Below, in pieces: positions 10,101-18,368 of a stretch of DNA of 64,000 nucleotides. A model generated the notes under the pieces. It saw only the letters and a program-made list of their open reading frames with translations, searched no databases and was not told where the DNA came from. Positions within the stretch are counted from its first letter, which is position 1; the number at the start of each line of letters is the position of its first letter. The stretch lies in the NCBI GenBank assembly GCA_016213405.1, contig JACRAM010000088.1:1-64000 (forward strand). Direction: 5' to 3'. This stretch comes from Bacteroidota bacterium (lineage in GTDB: Bacteria > Bacteroidota > Bacteroidia > Palsa-948). The translations under genes and the position numbers were made by a program.

Positions 10101-12355
10101 AACTTTACACAGATTGGTCTTCTTCTCTTTATGATGAATCGCTGCGGTTGAAGAAAGACGGAAAAGGCGAGAAAGCATATAAAGCCGATATAGAGTCAAA
10201 AGAAAAGCAGGCAATTGCTATGCAAACTGCTGACAAGGTAACAGAAATAATAGCAGAGCATCCGGATTGGGTGGAAGAAGCGAAGACAAAGCAGCAGGAG
10301 GCAGCCACAGCAAGCACTCAAACAACAACGGTTAGTGAAACAACAACATCTGTGGTTCCTGAGACAAGCACGGTTTCTACAAATACATTTACTGCAACAA
10401 ATCCTGTTTCAACAGAAACCGTTTCAATTTCTACTACAGAAGCTACTGCATCTTCTACGACAACTGAATCTGCCAATCCACCCGTCAACAATTCAACTCT
10501 TTCAACTACTCCTCCTGAGTCGGTCAAAAATAAAGATGAATACACGCATTATGCTTCTTTAAAAAATGAATCGGACTGGGCAAAGAAAAATGCTGACAGG
10601 CAAAACCAGCAGGGAAATGAACTGCAGAAGGTGGCAGACGAACAGTACAAAGAATCTCAACGAGTTTCACAGCAGAGCGCCAGCACAACCGACCCGAATG
10701 AAAAACAAATACTCAAATCACAATCAGGAAGTTTAGAAAAACGCTCACTGAAAAATCAGGCAAAAGCAGATTCAATCAAAGTGCTTGCAAAAAATTCTGA
10801 AGCCGAAGCTAATTCTAAGCGCACAGAATCTGAATTATATCTGCAATCGCTTGACAAATCCGCCTATGAAGAAATCGCTTCGGTAACCGGATATAAACCA
10901 AGCACAGAAACTACCGCGTTAACCGCAACTACAGAAACTAAAACCGAATCTGCTAATCAGCCAACCAATACTTCATCAACTTCTTCCGTAACTCCGCGCG
11001 AATCAACCATGGTAGTTGCCTCCTACCCTGTAAAGACAGAAACGGTTTCTCCAACAACTGCAGAAACAACTTCTTCCGTTACTAAAACTGAATCAGCTAC
11101 TCAAACCGATAACACAACCAACACTTCCGGAAAAACAGAAATAATTCAACCAACTAATACCGAAACTACTACTGCATCGTCCTCAACAGCTAAAACCGAA
11201 TTCACTAATCCGCCCATCAATACTTCACCCGCCACTTCTTCTGAAATGTTGAAATATTATGACGCTCTGTTTGATAAAATAGAACTCACCGGGGCTACTT
11301 ACTCTTCTTCAAAACCAATTCCCGTAAATCCTCCAATGCCCGAAGGATTGGTTTTCAAAGTTCAGATTGGAGCGTTCAGAAATCCTATTCCGCAAAATCT
11401 TTTCAAAGGAATAAAACCCATCACAGCAGAAACAACTCCGCTGGGGTTGAAACGGTACACAGCCGGCTTATTCCAAAAATTTTCTACCGCTGCTGACGCG
11501 AAGAAGCAAGTAAATGAGTTGGGGTATCGCGATGCCTTTGTGGTTGCTTTCTTCAACGGAAAAAGAATTTCCATGAACGATGCGCTGGCGAAAGCAAAAG
11601 AAAACGGAGAAACAATTGACTTAGCCGTGCTAAACAGCAGTGCAACATCTGCTTCTTCCTCTGAATCTTCAACCAATATGGCTAACGCCACAGATGTAAA
11701 ATCAGTTAGCGGATTATTTTACGCAGTACAGATTGGAGTTTTCTCGAAGCCCACAACCTCCACCCAGCTTTACAACATTTCTCCCCTGAATTCTGAAAGA
11801 ACGGATAATGGATTAATTCGTTACACAACCGGCAGGTTTACGGATGAAATTAAAGCAGTGAAAGCAAAAAACAGTATTGCCGGAAAAGGAATAACAGATG
11901 CATTTGTAGTTGCTTATTACAATGGAAAAAGAATCAGCCTGGCTTCGGCAAAATCAATGATTGATTCACAGGGACAAGATGTGATTTCCAAAGACAAACA
12001 GGAATATTCTTTCGTTCCCTCCGATACAACCACTTCAGAAAAATCAGCAACCGCCCTGACCACTTCGTCAAACAAAGGAATTGTTTTCAAAGTGCAGGTA
12101 GGAGCATACAGGGAGAAAGTTCCGATTGAAGATGCAAACAAACTCCTGAATATCTCGAACAAAGGAATTAAAACTTTCAATGATGAAAACGGCTTGATGA
12201 TTTACACAGCGGGAGAATTTTTAGAATATGAATCGGCAAATAATCTTAAAATGCAGATTATTAATGAAGGATTGTCAGGCGCGTTTATCATTGCGTTTAA
12301 AGATGGAAAAAAGATGAGTGCTGCCGATGCGCTTGACCTGATAAAGAACAAATGA
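7172..12355 (+). CDS. Giant envelope protein: TPR, PD40, CarboxypepD_reg-like, coiled coil and three SPOR-like repeats
   Basis: The 1727-residue protein has a signal peptide ending near FSQN. TPR-like helices occupy about residues 30-140. PD40/WD40-like beta repeats (EIYFSGYGEDGKTGRDIY, TLYFCSKG) lie at about 205-350. A carboxypeptidase-regulatory-like beta-sandwich (GTLTKNTG...ATITV..ADGSYTLNLP) follows at about 357-440. About 900 residues of Lys/Glu/Ala-rich coiled coil broken by Ser/Thr-rich spacers follow. Three SPOR-like modules (VFKVQIGAF, FYAVQIGVF, VFKVQVGAY, each ending (A/I)FVVA(F/Y)-NGK(R/K)(I/M)S) sit near 1389-1470, 1512-1590 and 1638-1720. The TPR-PD40-CRD order resembles OmpA-family envelope proteins linked to type IX secretion and gliding, but SPOR modules replace the OmpA domain. 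It is probably periplasmic and bound to denuded peptidoglycan; that role is inferred from SPOR domains in general. Confidence 0.85.
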   Translation: MNRRLFHIAYWLFLSSCFLIHSATAFSQNVFSSEDDLKKQANKLFEEEDFTKAYPLFSQLLSLYPKDPQYNYKFGACLLFSSNDKEKAIPYIEYAAKRQKQGADKEVFFYLGKAYHLNYRFEDAIRAYTAYKGIASAKSLDKYDVNRQIEMCENGKRLLKNVTDLSVLEKKEVPESDFFRSYNLTEFNAKLILRPDDLKTALDKKKKEDNVMYLAPDRNEIYFSGYGEDGKTGRDIYMVKRSPAGDLSKPVRLPDVINTKYDEDYAFLHPNGRTLYFCSKGHNSMGGYDIFRSEWNNSTQSWGKPVNMDFAINTPDDDILFVSDEEDKSAYFSSRRESAMGMMMVYKIKLDRKPLDLAIITGTLTKNTGDKMPKATITVTKILKDEVVGVFNTNTADGSYTLNLPNGGKFMFTVESAGFKKSSELVVVPTQQEIKPLKQEIALMNEGGQDKVVIKNEFDAQVDSADLALAVQYIKSKASLEVSPAEELITSVAVEETTSTSQPINNSTTSSVTPVSNNDIIGIAYDDAKVTQKDANEARKNSDAAQQLANQKNQTSLQKNKEATELVNTAETMTNQEEKMAQIDKATQLRKEADALSKEAALSLTLSNQMDEQARAKQQQADAELKYAKDLDNSIKSGASEKKMNDLLVQKEKLDKRSDSLKTATSVSADLNKQADDKQTEASKSMAKYIDIQQDVEDLQSEAKRLRTEAEKAKNDGVKQNMISQAEEMEKEAETKKKEADTYNANAKQLQSQADSLKSNATFASSVMEQIERSSSATETASNNTTSNTTVTSTSISETKTESTSSTAEPPAIQSPYVDVFVNEMHQAEKKQKELDKEEALAVIYQQWTDSLDNQIATLNKQLTSAATEEHKKQIQYKISELTSSVEDKRQKAADSRNKVDNLKLQEALAAASTVTPETTTVSTNTVAATSTETSSTTSVSPENLQGTNNINNYYDSKLKENEKETNEYTKKSKEQELYTDWSSSLYDESLRLKKDGKGEKAYKADIESKEKQAIAMQTADKVTEIIAEHPDWVEEAKTKQQEAATASTQTTTVSETTTSVVPETSTVSTNTFTATNPVSTETVSISTTEATASSTTTESANPPVNNSTLSTTPPESVKNKDEYTHYASLKNESDWAKKNADRQNQQGNELQKVADEQYKESQRVSQQSASTTDPNEKQILKSQSGSLEKRSLKNQAKADSIKVLAKNSEAEANSKRTESELYLQSLDKSAYEEIASVTGYKPSTETTALTATTETKTESANQPTNTSSTSSVTPRESTMVVASYPVKTETVSPTTAETTSSVTKTESATQTDNTTNTSGKTEIIQPTNTETTTASSSTAKTEFTNPPINTSPATSSEMLKYYDALFDKIELTGATYSSSKPIPVNPPMPEGLVFKVQIGAFRNPIPQNLFKGIKPITAETTPLGLKRYTAGLFQKFSTAADAKKQVNELGYRDAFVVAFFNGKRISMNDALAKAKENGETIDLAVLNSSATSASSSESSTNMANATDVKSVSGLFYAVQIGVFSKPTTSTQLYNISPLNSERTDNGLIRYTTGRFTDEIKAVKAKNSIAGKGITDAFVVAYYNGKRISLASAKSMIDSQGQDVISKDKQEYSFVPSDTTTSEKSATALTTSSNKGIVFKVQVGAYREKVPIEDANKLLNISNKGIKTFNDENGLMIYTAGEFLEYESANNLKMQIINEGLSGAFIIAFKDGKKMSAADALDLIKNK

Positions 12356-12372
12356 TGTTTTCAGAAATTCAT

Positions 12373-12380
12373 TATCTTCG
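12373..12380 (+). promoter_or_regulatory. Putative -7 promoter element for clpS
   Basis: TATCTTCG is one base off the TAnnTTTG consensus and lies 22 bases upstream of the clpS ATG. The same TAnnTTCG form occurs before plsY. Confidence 0.35.
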
Positions 12381-12402
12381 TCTAAAGAAAAATCATCACT
12401 GA

Positions 12403-12672
12403 ATGAAAACAAAATTTCAACCCAAATCAGAAAATAAAGAACTGCTCATTGAGCAGTGCGACTTGGTTATCTATAATGACGATGTGAACACATTTGATTT
12501 TGTGATTGAAACGCTCATTGATGTCTGCAATCACGAACACCTTCAGGCGGTTCAGTGCGCGCATATTATTCATAATACCGGCAAGTGCGGAGTGAAACGC
12601 GGTTCGTTTGAAAAGCTCATGCCCAAATGCGAAGCGCTCATTGAAAAAGGATTGTCGGCAACCATTGAATAA
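12403..12672 (+). CDS. clpS: ATP-dependent Clp protease adaptor ClpS
   Basis: ClpS delivers N-degron substrates to the ClpA/ClpC unfoldase of the Clp protease in the cytoplasm. The 89-residue protein matches the family length. The core LVIYNDDVNTFDFVIETLI contains the conserved NDD-x-x-T-F substrate-pocket motif. HIIHNTGKCGVKRG matches the HxxGxxxV segment that contacts the Clp N-domain. It precedes an M48 protease gene on the same strand, with a family A repeat between them. Confidence 0.9.
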   Translation: MKTKFQPKSENKELLIEQCDLVIYNDDVNTFDFVIETLIDVCNHEHLQAVQCAHIIHNTGKCGVKRGSFEKLMPKCEALIEKGLSATIE

Positions 12673-12678
12673 AGTAGA

Positions 12679-12709
12679 AGCCCCACCTTGCCTCCCCGAA
12701 GGGGAGGAA
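12679..12709 (+). repeat. Palindromic repeat family A, intergenic
   Basis: AGCCCCACCTTG is followed by a CCTCCCC-GAA-GGGGAGG hairpin, between clpS and the M48 protease gene. It could act as a terminator-like hairpin for clpS, although no T-run follows. Confidence 0.85.
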
Positions 12710-12728
12710 ATAATTAGCAAACAGCAAA

Positions 12729-13580
12729 ATGAAAATAGCAAATAGCACAATGAAACAGTATTTCTCCTTCCCTTTGGGAAGGTCGGGATGGGCTCTTTTT
12801 CTTTTTGTATTTATTCTTTCCTGCACAAAAGTTCCGATTACTGGGCGCAGACAGATGAATTTGCTGGCAGAAGGCGACCTGATGAAAATGAGTCTGACCG
12901 AATACAATAAATTTCTTGGCACACATCCTCCAACTCCCGAAACTGATGCTAACGCACAACTTGTAAAAAAAGTTGGAAAGAATATTCAGGCGGCAGTGGA
13001 AAAATTCATGAACGCGAATAAGAAATATAAAAAAAGAATTGCCGGATACAACTGGCAATTTAATCTGGTGGAAGAAAAAACCGTAAACGCGTGGTGCATG
13101 CCCGGTGGAAAAGTGGTCGTTTACTCAGGGCTTCTTCCCGTTACACAAAATGAAACTGCCCTTGCAGTTGTGATGGGGCATGAAATCGCCCACGCCATTG
13201 CACGTCACGGAAATGAACGCATGAGCCAGCAGTTGGCTCTGCAGGTTGGTGCAGCTGCGGTATCGGTGGCTGTATCCAGCCAGTCTGCCGCATCACAAGA
13301 CATATTTAATAAATCCTATGGAGTTGCTTCAGGACTAGGTGCGCTGGCATATTCCCGCAAACATGAATCAGAAGCCGACAAACTCGGATTGGTTTTCATG
13401 GCAATGGCTGGTTATGACCCCCATGAGGCAGTTGCTTTTTGGGAACGAATGGCAAAAGCATCCAAGGGCGGAAGTATGGCAATTCTCAGCACGCATCCAA
13501 GCGATGAGAAAAGAATTGAAGACATAAAAAAGTTTCTGCCCAAAGCCATGAAATACTATCACCCTACTACACCACAATGA
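12729..13580 (+). CDS. M48-family metalloprotease, lipoprotein
   Basis: This is a zinc peptidase of the Oma1/BepA/LoiP type that acts in the periplasm, probably in envelope quality control. The zinc site is visible as HEIAHAIARHG (HExxH), and the third ligand motif as ESEADKLG about 60 residues later. The N-terminus ends in the lipobox LSC followed by TKVPITGRRQM, which is typical of Bacteroidota lipoproteins of this family. The ATG at 12750 (MKQYFSF) could equally be the start. Most of the signal peptide before the hydrophobic core is encoded by a family A repeat (FPLGRSGWAL). The stop overlaps the nfeD start by four bases, so translation is probably coupled. Confidence 0.92.
   Translation: MKIANSTMKQYFSFPLGRSGWALFLFVFILSCTKVPITGRRQMNLLAEGDLMKMSLTEYNKFLGTHPPTPETDANAQLVKKVGKNIQAAVEKFMNANKKYKKRIAGYNWQFNLVEEKTVNAWCMPGGKVVVYSGLLPVTQNETALAVVMGHEIAHAIARHGNERMSQQLALQVGAAAVSVAVSSQSAASQDIFNKSYGVASGLGALAYSRKHESEADKLGLVFMAMAGYDPHEAVAFWERMAKASKGGSMAILSTHPSDEKRIEDIKKFLPKAMKYYHPTTPQ
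12764..12794 (-). repeat. Palindromic repeat family A, in lipoprotein signal peptide
   Basis: CTTCCC-TTT-GGGAAG followed by GTCGGGATGGGCT is translated in frame in the signal peptide of the M48 protease. It lies about 55 bases from the oppositely oriented copy at 12679-12709. Confidence 0.85.
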
Positions 13581-14041
13581 GTTTGCTTTCCATCATCCTT
13601 CTCATTCTTATCGGACTTATTCTTCTGATACTTGAAATCTTATTCGTGCCCGGCATGGTGCTCGGATTCATTTCTGTTATACTGATGCTTGTCGGAATTA
13701 TTTTTTCTTTCAAAGATTACGGAACCACAACAGGAATAATTGTTCTCGCAGGAACAACTATCGCCTCAATCGCTTCTGTTTACTGGGCATTTCGTTCTCC
13801 CCTTTGGAAAAAACTACAGGTGCAATCCACGATGGAAGGAAAAGCAAACGTACTGGAAGAAGGCGCTGTAAAAATTGGCGATAACGGAAAAACAATTTCA
13901 CGCCTCAATCCGATGGGAAAAGTGCTGATTAATAATTTGCAAGTGGAAGTTCATGCTCAGGATAGCCTTATTGACCAAGATGAGGAAATAGAGGTTATTA
14001 AGATTCATGGAAATAAGATATGGGTCAAAATAAAATCTTAA
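13577..14041 (+). CDS. NfeD-like membrane protein
   Basis: The 154-residue protein has an N-terminal block of three to four transmembrane segments (about residues 1-75) and a C-terminal OB-fold region (about 85-154, with GKVLINNLQVEVHAQD). It matches the short NfeD form that accompanies flotillin-type proteins and is thought to support membrane microdomain proteins. It overlaps the M48 gene by four bases and lies 48 bases before floA, which is the expected partner. No protease domain is present, unlike long NfeD proteins. Confidence 0.85.
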   Translation: MSLLSIILLILIGLILLILEILFVPGMVLGFISVILMLVGIIFSFKDYGTTTGIIVLAGTTIASIASVYWAFRSPLWKKLQVQSTMEGKANVLEEGAVKIGDNGKTISRLNPMGKVLINNLQVEVHAQDSLIDQDEEIEVIKIHGNKIWVKIKS

Positions 14042-14051
14042 TATTGCTCTC

Positions 14052-14088
14052 CTAAATTTATAATTCATAATTTTTAATTTATAATTCC
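14052..14088 (+). repeat. AT-rich repeat family J (TAATTTATAATTC type)
   Basis: A short AT-rich inverted sequence (TTTATAATTCATAAT, TTTTTAATTTATAATT) fills most of the nfeD-floA gap. A related AT-rich element encodes the signal peptide of the S46 peptidase at 62753-62786. Confidence 0.5.
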
Positions 14089-14089
14089 C

Positions 14090-15079
14090 ATGGCACCCGA
14101 ACAAATTCTCGTTTACGCTCTCCTCGGATTAGGAGCGTTAATCTTCCTCTGGATATTTTTCAGAATACTACCTATCGGCTTGTGGGTAACTGCACAGCTT
14201 TCAGGAGTACGGATGTCATTGATACAACTCGCGCTGATGCGTTTCAGAAAAGTTCCTCCCGGAGTTATTACAAACGCGCTCATCAACGGGCACAAAGCAG
14301 GTCTCGTGCTTTCGCGCGACCAACTCGAAGCGCACTTCATGGCAGGCGGTCACGTGCAATCAGTGGTCAATGCGCTTATCTCAGCAGAGAAAGCAAACAT
14401 TCCGCTCAACTTCAAACTTGCCACGGCAATTGATTTGGCAGGACGTGATGTATTTGATGCAGTGCAGCTTTCTGTAAACCCGCGCGTGATTGACACGCCT
14501 CCGGTTTCTGCAGTGGCGAAAAACGGAATTCAATTAGTGGTGAAAGCAAGAGTGACGATAAGAACCAACATTAACCAATTGGTAGGCGGAGCTGGTGAAG
14601 AAACTATTCTTGCGCGCGTTGGAGAAGGAATTGTTACCACCATTGGCTCGGCTCACGATCATAAATCAGTTCTTGAAAATCCAGATACCATTTCAAAGAC
14701 AGTTTTGAAAAAAGGTTTGGATGCCGGAACAGCGTTTGAAATTCTTTCCATTGACATTGCCGACATTGATGTGGGAGAAAATATTGGCGCGAAACTTCAA
14801 ACCGAACAAGCAAGTGCCGATTTGAAAGTAGCGCAGGCAAAAGCCGAAGAGCGCAGAGCGATGGCTGTCGCCAGCGAGCAGGAGATGAAAGCAAAAGCAC
14901 AGGAAGCGCGCGCAAAAGTTATCGAAGCCGAAGCACAGATTCCTCTTGCTATGGCAGAATCTTTCCGCAGTGGAAACCTCGGCATTATGGATTATTACAA
15001 AATGCAGAACATCCAGGCAGATACTCAGATGCGCGAGTCCATCAGCAAACCATCTCAGAAAGACAAGCCGAAGGAATAA
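14090..15079 (+). CDS. floA: Flotillin-like protein FloA
   Basis: FloA is a membrane-associated scaffold of functional membrane microdomains. The 329-residue protein has one N-terminal hydrophobic hairpin (about residues 8-28). A PHB/SPFH-type domain follows (about 45-240), with [19 protein letters not shown] and [21 protein letters not shown], both highly characteristic of the FloA/YqfA family. The C-terminal region contains Ala/Glu-rich repeats ([20 protein letters not shown]) typical of flotillins. It forms a probable operon with nfeD upstream. A family B repeat begins at its stop codon. Confidence 0.95.
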   Translation: MAPEQILVYALLGLGALIFLWIFFRILPIGLWVTAQLSGVRMSLIQLALMRFRKVPPGVITNALINGHKAGLVLSRDQLEAHFMAGGHVQSVVNALISAEKANIPLNFKLATAIDLAGRDVFDAVQLSVNPRVIDTPPVSAVAKNGIQLVVKARVTIRTNINQLVGGAGEETILARVGEGIVTTIGSAHDHKSVLENPDTISKTVLKKGLDAGTAFEILSIDIADIDVGENIGAKLQTEQASADLKVAQAKAEERRAMAVASEQEMKAKAQEARAKVIEAEAQIPLAMAESFRSGNLGIMDYYKMQNIQADTQMRESISKPSQKDKPKE

Positions 15080-15141
15080 AGATTAAGGATTGTGGATTAG
15101 GGAATTAAAATCCTAAATCGTAATTCCTAAATCCTGAATTG
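15079..15141 (+). repeat. Repeat family B (GGATTAAGGATT type), intergenic
   Basis: An imperfect inverted repeat of GATTAAGGATT and TAAATCCTGAATT units fills the space between floA and the tRNA gene. Closely related copies lie in frame inside paaD and the E1 dehydrogenase gene. Confidence 0.75.
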
Positions 15142-15151
15142 TAGTTGATAT

Positions 15152-15225
15152 GGCTCCGTAGTTCAATTGGATAGAACGTCTGACTACGGATCAGATGGTT
15201 GGGGGTTCAAATCCCTCCGGAGTCA
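15152..15225 (+). tRNA. tRNA-Arg (anticodon ACG)
   Basis: All four cloverleaf stems can be drawn. The acceptor GGCTCCG pairs with CGGAGTC, with one G-T pair. The D arm is GTTC-GAAC. The anticodon stem TCTGA/TCAGA encloses the loop CTACGGA with anticodon ACG. The T arm has the loop TTCAAAT. The discriminator base is A, and CCA is not encoded. The gene is 74 bases long. The heme A synthase frame is open across its 3' half. Confidence 0.95.
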
Positions 15226-16262
15226 CAAAAAAATCTTTTGCTACGAATTCTTCAACTTCTTACCGCCCGGTAATCATCTGGTTGCTCACCGGATGTTTCC
15301 TTATTTATGCAATGGTTGTCATTGGCGGAATCACACGCCTCACCGGTTCAGGATTATCCATAACAGAATGGAAAATTGTAACCGGAACATTTCCTCCTCT
15401 TTCCCAAGAAGCATGGCAAAAAGAGTTTGATGCTTACAAGCAAATTCCGCAGTACAAACTCATCAATTCTGATTTTCAGTTATCTGATTTCAAACAAATC
15501 TTTTTCTGGGAATATCTTCATCGTTTAATCGGAAGAATAATTGGAGTGGTTTTTCTCATTCCTTTCATCTGGTTCTGGATAAAGAAAAAACTCCCTGAAG
15601 GATTTATGAAAAAAGCATTAGTGCTTTTCGCATTGGGCGGATTACAGGGGTTTCTCGGATGGTTTATGGTGAAAAGCGGACTTTCTCAAAATGTTCATGT
15701 AAGTCATTATCGTCTGGCAATTCACTTAATCTCTGCCTTCACAGTTTTCGGATTTACATTTTGGTATGCATTGGATTTTATGTCCCCCTCTGGAGGGGGA
15801 AGCGAAGCAGGGGGAGGACTTAAAAAACTTTCTCTTATTCTTTTCTCAACGATAATTCTCCAGATTATTTACGGAGCATTTGTAGCAGGACTGAAAGCGG
15901 GCTACGGCTATCCAACTTGGCCAAAAATGGGAGATGAATGGTTCCCTTCTGACATCACCTCACTTGAACCGCTATGGAAAAACTTTTTTGAGGGAGTTGC
16001 AGGCGTACAATTTATTCACCGATACATCGCTTACGTTATAGTAATAATTGTGAGAATACTTTTCTATCGCTCAAGAAAATTAAATCTCACACAACAACAA
16101 AGAAAAATCATTAATGCCCTTGTAATAATTGTTCTTGCACAATTTATTTTGGGAGTAATAACATTACTTTACGGAGTTCCAATCATTATTGCCGTGCTTC
16201 ACCAGACAGGAGCTTTTTTTCTTTTTGCCACTAGTCTGCTTCTCATCCACAGAACGAAATAA
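15195..16262 (+). CDS. ctaA: Heme A synthase (COX15/CtaA family)
   Basis: This enzyme oxidises the C8 methyl of heme O to a formyl group, giving heme A for aa3-type cytochrome oxidase at the inner membrane. The sequence VVIGGITRLTGSGLSI-TEW, the histidine-bearing WEYLHRLIGRIIG, HVSHYRLAIHL and a late FIHRYIAYV segment give the expected eight-helix COX15 pattern. The start is uncertain. The only in-frame ATG (15195) lies inside tRNA-Arg, so MVGGSNPSGV is tRNA sequence. No ATG, GTG or TTG lies between the tRNA end and the first conserved residues (YRPVIIWL); the next are a TTG at 15279 and an ATG at 15312. A family A repeat is read as PSGGGSEAGGGLKK in a loop near residues 197-210. Confidence 0.9.
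   Translation: MVGGSNPSGVTKKSFATNSSTSYRPVIIWLLTGCFLIYAMVVIGGITRLTGSGLSITEWKIVTGTFPPLSQEAWQKEFDAYKQIPQYKLINSDFQLSDFKQIFFWEYLHRLIGRIIGVVFLIPFIWFWIKKKLPEGFMKKALVLFALGGLQGFLGWFMVKSGLSQNVHVSHYRLAIHLISAFTVFGFTFWYALDFMSPSGGGSEAGGGLKKLSLILFSTIILQIIYGAFVAGLKAGYGYPTWPKMGDEWFPSDITSLEPLWKNFFEGVAGVQFIHRYIAYVIVIIVRILFYRSRKLNLTQQQRKIINALVIIVLAQFILGVITLLYGVPIIIAVLHQTGAFFLFATSLLLIHRTK
15782..15819 (+). repeat. Palindromic repeat family A variant, in-frame in heme A synthase
   Basis: TCCCCCTCTGGAGGGGGA is followed by AGCGAAGCAGGGGGAGGA. It encodes a Gly/Ser-rich loop between two transmembrane helices. Confidence 0.75.
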
Positions 16263-16406
16263 AAGTCCATTCCTCTAACAGAGAAGGCAAGGACAATCGC
16301 TCCCTTTAGCGTGAGTACAGAAATTGAATCTTACAAATTATGCGCTAAATCATAGTTTAGGTTATTTACTCAACTGACTTTCGCAACATCAAAATAATTT
16401 CCTTGG

Positions 16407-17279
16407 ATGAAAAAATTTAAAATCATTGTTCTGGCGAAGCAAGTTCCCGATACAAGAAACGTGGGCAAAGACGCTATGAAAGCGGATGGAACTGTAAACA
16501 GAGCCGCATTGCCTGCCATCTTTAATCCGGAAGATTTGCACGCACTTGAACAGGCGCTCTCCATCAAGGATAAATTTCCAGGCAGCACAATTACTTTGCT
16601 CACGATGGGTCCTATCCGCGCGGTGGAAATTATTCGCGAAGGCTTTTACCGCGGAGCCGATGACGGAATTCTTCTTACAGACCGCGCTTTTGCCGGCTCT
16701 GATACGCTCGCTACTTCCTACGCGCTTGCCTGCACCATAAAAAAAATAAAAGAGTTTGATATTATTCTCTGCGGGCGACAAGCCATTGACGGTGACACAG
16801 CGCAAGTGGGACCTCAGGTTGCAGAAAAATTAGGCATTCCTCAAATCACGTATTCAGAAGAAATAATGTCTGCTTCATCAGAAAAAATTGTTGTGAAGCG
16901 AAGATTGGAGCGCGGTATTGAAATTGTTGAATGTTCTTTGCCCGTACTGATTACTGTGAATAGCTCAGCCCCCGTATGCAGACCGAGAAATGCAAAACTT
17001 CTGATGAAATACAAACACGCAAACACAATGAGCAAACGCCAGGAAAGCGTTGAAGATTATATGAGCGGAGGAAATGATTCATACCTCACAATAAAAGAAT
17101 GGAGCGTGAACGATATTGAATGTGACCGCGAGCAACTTGGAATTGGCGGCTCACCGACAAAAGTGAAAAAAGTTGACAACATTGTTTTTCAATCAAAAGA
17201 ATCAAAACGCATTGAAGATATGGATGAAGATATTAATGGATTGATGAAAGAACTAATCACAGCACATATTGTTGGATAA
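16407..17279 (+). CDS. etfB: Electron transfer flavoprotein subunit beta
   Basis: EtfB with EtfA carries electrons from acyl-CoA dehydrogenases to the quinone pool. The 290-residue protein begins KIIVLAKQVPDT, and the AMP-binding signature GRQAIDGDTAQVGPQVAEKLG is clear. It is longer than the roughly 250 residues of mitochondrial-type EtfB; the extra part is C-terminal. It is followed after 52 bases by etfA and then an acyl-CoA dehydrogenase gene, so the three probably form one functional unit. The 144-base stretch upstream holds no clear consensus promoter. Confidence 0.95.
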   Translation: MKKFKIIVLAKQVPDTRNVGKDAMKADGTVNRAALPAIFNPEDLHALEQALSIKDKFPGSTITLLTMGPIRAVEIIREGFYRGADDGILLTDRAFAGSDTLATSYALACTIKKIKEFDIILCGRQAIDGDTAQVGPQVAEKLGIPQITYSEEIMSASSEKIVVKRRLERGIEIVECSLPVLITVNSSAPVCRPRNAKLLMKYKHANTMSKRQESVEDYMSGGNDSYLTIKEWSVNDIECDREQLGIGGSPTKVKKVDNIVFQSKESKRIEDMDEDINGLMKELITAHIVG

Positions 17280-17331
17280 TAAAGACCACATCATTGTAAG
17301 AATTAATAAGTAGCTGCTAATATTATAAAAT

Positions 17332-18351
17332 ATGAATAACGTTTGTGTTTACTGCGAACTGGAAGAAGGAAAAATTTCTGAAGTAAGTTTTGAACTTCTC
17401 ACTAAAGGACGCAATCTTGCCGATCAATTGAAGTGTCAACTGGAAGCGCTTCTGATTGGTCATAATTTGGATGGTTTTGAAAAAGAAATTTTTCCTTACG
17501 GTGTGGATACACTTTACCTTGCTGATGATTCCCGTCTTGAGCCGTATTCTACTCTGCCTCACACAGAAATAACTGTCAGACTTTTCAGAGAACAAAAGCC
17601 ACAGATTGTGTTGATGGGAGCAACGTCTATCGGGCGAGATTTAGGTCCGCGTGTTTCCTCCGCACTCGGAAGCGGTCTCACTGCTGATTGCACTGAATTG
17701 GAGATTGGTGACCACGAAGAAAAAAAAGAAAAAAAAGTTTACAAAAATCTCCTCTATCAGATCCGTCCAGCTTTCGGAGGAAACATCATTGCGACCATCA
17801 TAAATCCAGATTGCCGTCCGCAAATGGCAACCGTTCGCGAAGGTGTGATGAAAAAAGAAATTTACAATCTCCGCCACACAGGAAAGATCGTTAAACTGGA
17901 TGTAAAAAAATATGTGGACGATGAATGTTTTATCGTAAAAATTCTTGAGCGGCACATTGAAAAATCAAAAGTCAATATTAAAAATTCATCCGTGATTGTT
18001 GCCGGTGGTTTTGGCGTTGGCTCCGCAGAAAACTTTAAGTTGCTTCATAACCTCGCTTCCATGCTTGGCGGAGAAGTGGGAGCTTCACGTGCGGCAGTGG
18101 ACGCAGGGTTTGCCGGACATGAACGGCAAATCGGACAAACAGGAATAACCGTTCGCCCGAAACTTTATGTCGCCTGCGGAATCTCGGGACAAATACAACA
18201 TCTTGCCGGCATGCAGGAATCCAGCATTATCATTTCCATTAACAACGATCCGAATGCTCCTATAAATAAAATTGCAAACTATGTGATTGCCGGGAAAGTC
18301 GAAACTGTAATTCCAAAAATGATCAGATACTATAAAGAAAATACAAAATAA
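17332..18351 (+). CDS. etfA: Electron transfer flavoprotein subunit alpha
   Basis: The 339-residue protein has an N-terminal alpha/beta domain and the FAD-binding C-terminal signature of EtfA. This includes RAAVDAGFAGHERQIGQTG, TVRPKLYVACGISGQIQHLAGM and NDPNAPINKIANYVI. It is the FAD-carrying partner of the upstream EtfB. Only 17 bases separate it from the acyl-CoA dehydrogenase gene. Confidence 0.96.
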   Translation: MNNVCVYCELEEGKISEVSFELLTKGRNLADQLKCQLEALLIGHNLDGFEKEIFPYGVDTLYLADDSRLEPYSTLPHTEITVRLFREQKPQIVLMGATSIGRDLGPRVSSALGSGLTADCTELEIGDHEEKKEKKVYKNLLYQIRPAFGGNIIATIINPDCRPQMATVREGVMKKEIYNLRHTGKIVKLDVKKYVDDECFIVKILERHIEKSKVNIKNSSVIVAGGFGVGSAENFKLLHNLASMLGGEVGASRAAVDAGFAGHERQIGQTGITVRPKLYVACGISGQIQHLAGMQESSIIISINNDPNAPINKIANYVIAGKVETVIPKMIRYYKENTK

Positions 18352-18368
18352 AACTAACGAATAGAAAA

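Noticed and set aside
15195-15227. Conserved N-terminal peptide MVGGSNPSGV of heme A synthase
   Set aside because: These codons are the 3' half of tRNA-Arg, a common false extension.
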